This document shows, piece by piece, positions 7,425 to 9,212 of a stretch of 9,212 bases of DNA. Below the pieces are notes generated by a model that was given only the letters and a program-made list of their open reading frames with translations, made no database searches and was not told the DNA's origin. How positions within the stretch are numbered: position 1 is the stretch's first letter; every line of letters starts with the position of its first letter. The DNA is from Bacillota bacterium. GTDB lineage: Bacteria > Bacillota > DSM-12270 > Thermacetogeniales > Thermacetogeniaceae. The position numbers and the translations under genes were made by a program. The stretch covers positions 1 through 9,212 of the forward strand of contig DAOURU010000031.1 of NCBI GenBank assembly GCA_030627585.1. Reading direction: 5' to 3'.

Positions 7425-7925
7425 CTACTCATAACCAATCAGGAGCTGAGGTATCTGATCGACTTTTAAACGACCCCGCACCCTCCCGTCAACCATCACA
7501 ACAGGAGCAAGGCTGCAAGAACCAACACAGCGGACGAGATGTAAGCTGAATTTTCGGTCCGGCGTGGTTTCCCCGGACTTAACACCTAATTCTCGCTCCA
7601 GTCTTTCTAAGATCGAGCGCGCTCCCCGCACGTGACAGGCCGTCCCGTAGCAAACACAAACCTGGTGGCGGCCCCGAGGAACGAGGCTGAAAGCGTTGTA
7701 AAAAGTCGCAACTCCGTAAATTTGGCTCAGAGGAATACCTAATTGACTGCTAAGGTAGCTTAAACCCTCTTCTGAAAGGTAACCCTCACGGCGCTGGAGG
7801 GAAAAAAGGGCTTCCAGCACAGCACCACCCGGCAACCGCTCGGAAACTTCACCTGACAATCCCTGCACTCCCGCTGGGTTTGCCTCCGATTTTTTTAGCA
7901 GATCATCTGACTTCAGGTCACTCAT
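7425..7925 (-). CDS. NuoE/HydC-like thioredoxin-fold [2Fe-2S] subunit
   Basis: The small partner of the NuoF-like flavoprotein, carrying one 2Fe-2S cluster near the FMN. The 166-residue protein has an N-terminal helical part (GGAVLEALFSLQRREGYLSE, then LGIPLSQIYGVATFYNAF) and a thioredoxin fold with C92-x4-C97 in VCYGTAC and C133-x3-C137 in VRCVGSC, the family pattern. I chose the ATG at 7925 because GAGGAGGG (7940-7933) sits 7 bases upstream; an in-frame ATG at 7964 would place that ribosome binding site inside the coding region and has none of its own. The gene is 63 bases behind the cooF-like gene and 15 bases ahead of nuoF. Together with nuoF it makes the diaphorase module of the proposed CO dehydrogenase complex. 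Confidence 0.93.
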   Translation of the reverse strand: MSDLKSDDLLKKSEANPAGVQGLSGEVSERLPGGAVLEALFSLQRREGYLSEEGLSYLSSQLGIPLSQIYGVATFYNAFSLVPRGRHQVCVCYGTACHVRGARSILERLERELGVKSGETTPDRKFSLHLVRCVGSCSLAPVVMVDGRVRGRLKVDQIPQLLIGYE

Positions 7926-7988
7926 CCCTAGTCCCTCCTCACACAAGTCAACTAAAAGCCTCAATAATTAACATTCGGGTTTGGAATT

Positions 7989-8498
7989 CTAGGCAGAAGT
8001 TACTGGAGGACGGGGAAGAAAAAACTGCGTTGAAATATGTTGGCGCTTCACCTGCTGGGCCTCTTGAGAGGTAATGAAGAGAAGGGCGCGGGTTGGACAT
8101 GCTTCCACACAAGCGGGAACCTCGCGTTCTGGACAGCGGTCGCATTTTGCCACAATTTTGCTTCCGGGAGCGCGGGTAATGACGCCAAACGGGCAGGCCA
8201 TTTCGCAAAATCCGCAGCCAAGACAGCGGGCACAATCGTGAAGCACAACCCCTGTCTGCTCTTCTTTAAACATGGCACCCGTAGGACACACAGCAACGCA
8301 ACCGGCTTCTTCGCAGTGACGGCAGTTGAGGGGAACGGAAAAGCAATCTCCGGCATGAACATAAATCCGCTTGCGAGGGGGGATGGACTCAAAAAGAGAG
8401 CCAAAAAGAGACTGAGATTCTGAATGCGCAACGGCACAGGCAAGTTCGCATGATTTACAGCCTAAGCAGCGGCTTATATCAATAAAAACCTCCTTCAA
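7989..8498 (-). CDS. cooF: CooF/HycB-like ferredoxin with four [4Fe-4S] clusters
   Basis: An electron carrier of the CooF, HycB and DmsB type; in Rhodospirillum rubrum and Carboxydothermus, CooF takes electrons from CooS. The 169-residue protein has four cysteine quartets: C11/14/17/21, C59/62/67/71, C92/95/98/102 and C119/122/130/134, with an additional C89 ahead of the third. There is no signal peptide or Tat motif, so it should be cytoplasmic. The start is the TTG at 8498, which follows AGGAGGT (8512-8506) by 7 bases; the GTG at 8507 overlaps that site and is unlikely. It is the first gene of the operon, whereas cooF usually sits directly before cooS. Here the three diaphorase-type genes lie between them. 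The family is sure; the CooF name rests on the operon. Confidence 0.88.
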   Translation of the reverse strand: MKEVFIDISRCLGCKSCELACAVAHSESQSLFGSLFESIPPRKRIYVHAGDCFSVPLNCRHCEEAGCVAVCPTGAMFKEEQTGVVLHDCARCLGCGFCEMACPFGVITRAPGSKIVAKCDRCPEREVPACVEACPTRALLFITSQEAQQVKRQHISTQFFLPRPPVTSA

Positions 8499-8505
8499 CA
8501 GTCTC

Positions 8506-8512
8506 ACCTCCT
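8506..8512 (-). promoter_or_regulatory. Ribosome binding site that fixes a TTG start for the cooF-like gene
   Basis: AGGAGGT on the - strand, 7 bases before the TTG at 8498-8496. It excludes the overlapping in-frame GTG at 8507, so translation of the first operon gene should begin with TTG. Confidence 0.7.
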
Positions 8513-8538
8513 TGTTATTACTATTTCGGTAAAATTAT

Positions 8539-8736
8539 TCAAAATCCTTCCGGGTTTAAATTCAGGAGGTCGTTTTTCAGGTAAAGGGGGAGGGTGGGAA
8601 TGATCACGGCCAGGCCGACTGTGCTAAAAAAAGAAACCAACCCTATACCAGGCAAAAAAGGATAGAGCTTAAAAATCCTGAAATAAGAGCGGAAGTCCCG
8701 CCCCTCGCGTCCTCTTGGAGGCAGCATTGCCCTCAC
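8539..8736 (-). pseudogene. Truncated start of a major facilitator superfamily transporter
   Basis: A 65-residue frame with a basic N-terminus and one strong membrane helix, FLPGIGLVSFFSTVGLAVII, followed by PTLPLYLKNDLLNLNPEGF and a stop. A helix ending in a P-x-LP-x-Y motif followed by a polar loop is the typical first segment of a 12-helix MFS transporter, about 400 residues long, but nothing beyond the first loop is present. The stop at 8539-8541 is followed within 30 bases by the ribosome binding site of the cooF-like gene. The start could be the GTG at 8736 or the ATG at 8727; neither has a strong ribosome binding site. It is most simply a remnant cut off when the downstream DNA changed. 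A genuine one-helix small protein is possible but less likely. Confidence 0.55.
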
Positions 8737-8765
8737 CCGGTCGACTTTAAATGCTGTGGCGCTTC

Positions 8766-8794
8766 TCCCGGCTCTATTTTAAACCTTCCCGGCT
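8766..8794 (-). promoter_or_regulatory. Direct repeat TCCCGGCT bracketing a possible -10 box
   Basis: The + strand octamer TCCCGGCT occurs at 8766-8773 and 8787-8794, starts 21 bases apart (two helical turns). On the - strand the copies flank TAAAAT (8781-8776), the -10 box of the promoter candidate. Such phasing would suit two operator half-sites. Eight-base repeats also occur by chance, so this is tentative. Confidence 0.25.
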
Positions 8795-8804
8795 TTTTCA
8801 ACAA
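8776..8804 (-). promoter_or_regulatory. Candidate promoter upstream of the CO dehydrogenase operon
   Basis: On the - strand TTGTTG (8804-8799) is followed after 17 bases by TAAAAT (8781-8776). The -10 box matches five of six consensus positions, the -35 only three. It would read the MFS remnant and then the cooF-to-cooS operon. A G-bulged stem (8784-8812, about 8 pairs) overlaps it and might instead end the csrA transcript. I saw no CooA-type site (TGTCG-N6-CGACA) in the region upstream of the operon. Confidence 0.25.
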
Positions 8805-8828
8805 CCGGAAAGACCCCGCGCCTTAAAA

Positions 8829-9113
8829 CTATTCTTTTTCGCTTTCTTCAGGAGGTTTTTCGGGGGAGTGCGGGCGGGAGGAAGGGGAGGAGTTGAGAAG
8901 CTTCTCCAACCCGTCGAGGGCGCGGGAATCAGCCTGAACAGCCTCAATGTTTTCAGTCCGGATCAGGTTGTAAACCTCCTCCCGGTGAATCGGGAGTTCC
9001 CTGGGAGCCTGGACGCCAAGACGCACCTGGTCGCCGCGCACCTCAAGGACAGTTACGATAATTTCTTCTCCGATAACAATACTCTGACCGGGCTTGCGCG
9101 TTAAAACGAGCAT
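8829..9113 (-). CDS. csrA: Carbon storage regulator CsrA
   Basis: An RNA-binding global regulator that in the family blocks or stabilises target mRNAs at GGA motifs, controlling flagellin in Gram-positives with FliW as its antagonist. The 94-residue protein starts with the conserved MLVLTRKPGQSIVIGEEI, continues with TVLEVRGDQVRLGVQAP, REL-PIHREEVY and the helix around residues 45-52. The core is followed by a tail of about 30 residues rich in Pro, Ser and Glu; most CsrA proteins end earlier. The ATG at 9113 follows AGGTGG by about 9 bases and lies 12 bases behind the stop of the upstream fliW fragment, so the two are probably co-transcribed and coupled. Confidence 0.96.
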   Translation of the reverse strand: MLVLTRKPGQSIVIGEEIIVTVLEVRGDQVRLGVQAPRELPIHREEVYNLIRTENIEAVQADSRALDGLEKLLNSSPSSRPHSPEKPPEESEKE

Positions 9114-9125
9114 CTTTCATTCCAC

Positions 9126-9212
9126 CTAACCACAAACCCGCCGCGCCGCGGTCGGGGGATGACAGCGAAAGAGCGGGTGTTTCGTATGGTACGGGCCGGT
9201 TTCTAAGACAAC
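9126..9212 (-). CDS. fliW: 3' end of FliW (partial, runs off the window)
   Basis: The last 28 codons of a - strand gene, ending with TAG at 9126-9128. The sequence VVLETGPYHTKHPLF fits the C-terminus of FliW, the flagellar assembly factor that binds CsrA, where the family usually ends in a QVVLE..Y..RHPL-type strand. It has a further 13-residue tail (RCHPPTAARRVCG). The 12-base gap to csrA is the usual fliW-csrA arrangement. Only the end is visible, so the call rests on this motif plus the neighbour. Confidence 0.7.
   Translation of the reverse strand, partial: VVLETGPYHTKHPLFRCHPPTAARRVCG

Noticed and set aside
7926..7964. Thirteen-residue N-terminal extension of the NuoE-like protein
   Set aside because: It would translate through the strong ribosome binding site at 7933-7940 and has no such site of its own.
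1..9212. CRISPR array, tRNA, rRNA, selenocysteine insertion or acetyl-CoA synthase genes
   Set aside because: Looked for and not seen: no regular direct-repeat array, no cloverleaf, no in-frame TGA within the redox genes, no AcsB-type motif.

Overview
The window most resembles the chromosome of an anaerobic, motile, spore-former-type Clostridium relative (Firmicutes, Clostridia), possibly an acetogen or CO-oxidiser. This is inferred from a Ni-Fe-S carbon monoxide dehydrogenase, several iron-sulfur electron carriers, strong AAGGAGG-type ribosome binding sites and the fliW-csrA pair typical of Gram-positive flagellar clusters. No species is claimed.

Layout. Left part (1-2753): a HicB-type antitoxin on the + strand, then an eroded block read on the - strand. 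That block holds a membrane-anchored hypothetical gene split by a frameshift, a small overlapping frame in front of it, an open hydrophobic stretch behind its stop, and a DUF4367-like protein without a convincing start signal. Between that protein and cooS lies a roughly 200-base element with matched inverted ends. Centre and right (2754-8498): one compact - strand operon in transcription order cooF-like four-cluster ferredoxin, nuoE/hydC-like, nuoF/hydB-like, a NuoG/HydA-N-terminus-like iron-sulfur adaptor, and cooS last. Far right (8539-9212): a truncated start of a major facilitator transporter, csrA, and the 3' end of fliW running out of the window.

How the genes fit together. CooS carries all metal ligands for CO/CO2 interconversion. 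The NuoE and NuoF homologues form an FMN-containing NAD(P)(H) diaphorase, and the 254-residue adaptor plus the CooF-like protein carry enough clusters to wire the two ends together. This is the modular plan of the trimeric HydABC hydrogenases and NAD-linked formate dehydrogenases, with the hydrogenase or formate dehydrogenase catalytic subunit replaced by a CO dehydrogenase. No hydrogenase, acetyl-CoA synthase or cooC lies in the window. The simplest reading is a soluble CO:NAD(P)+ oxidoreductase, possibly also exchanging electrons with ferredoxin. This is inference from gene content and motifs.

The operon lies between a transporter gene cut to its first membrane helix and an inverted-repeat element, with decayed genes beyond. 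This fits a module inserted next to a flagellar fliW-csrA locus, though the window alone cannot prove it.
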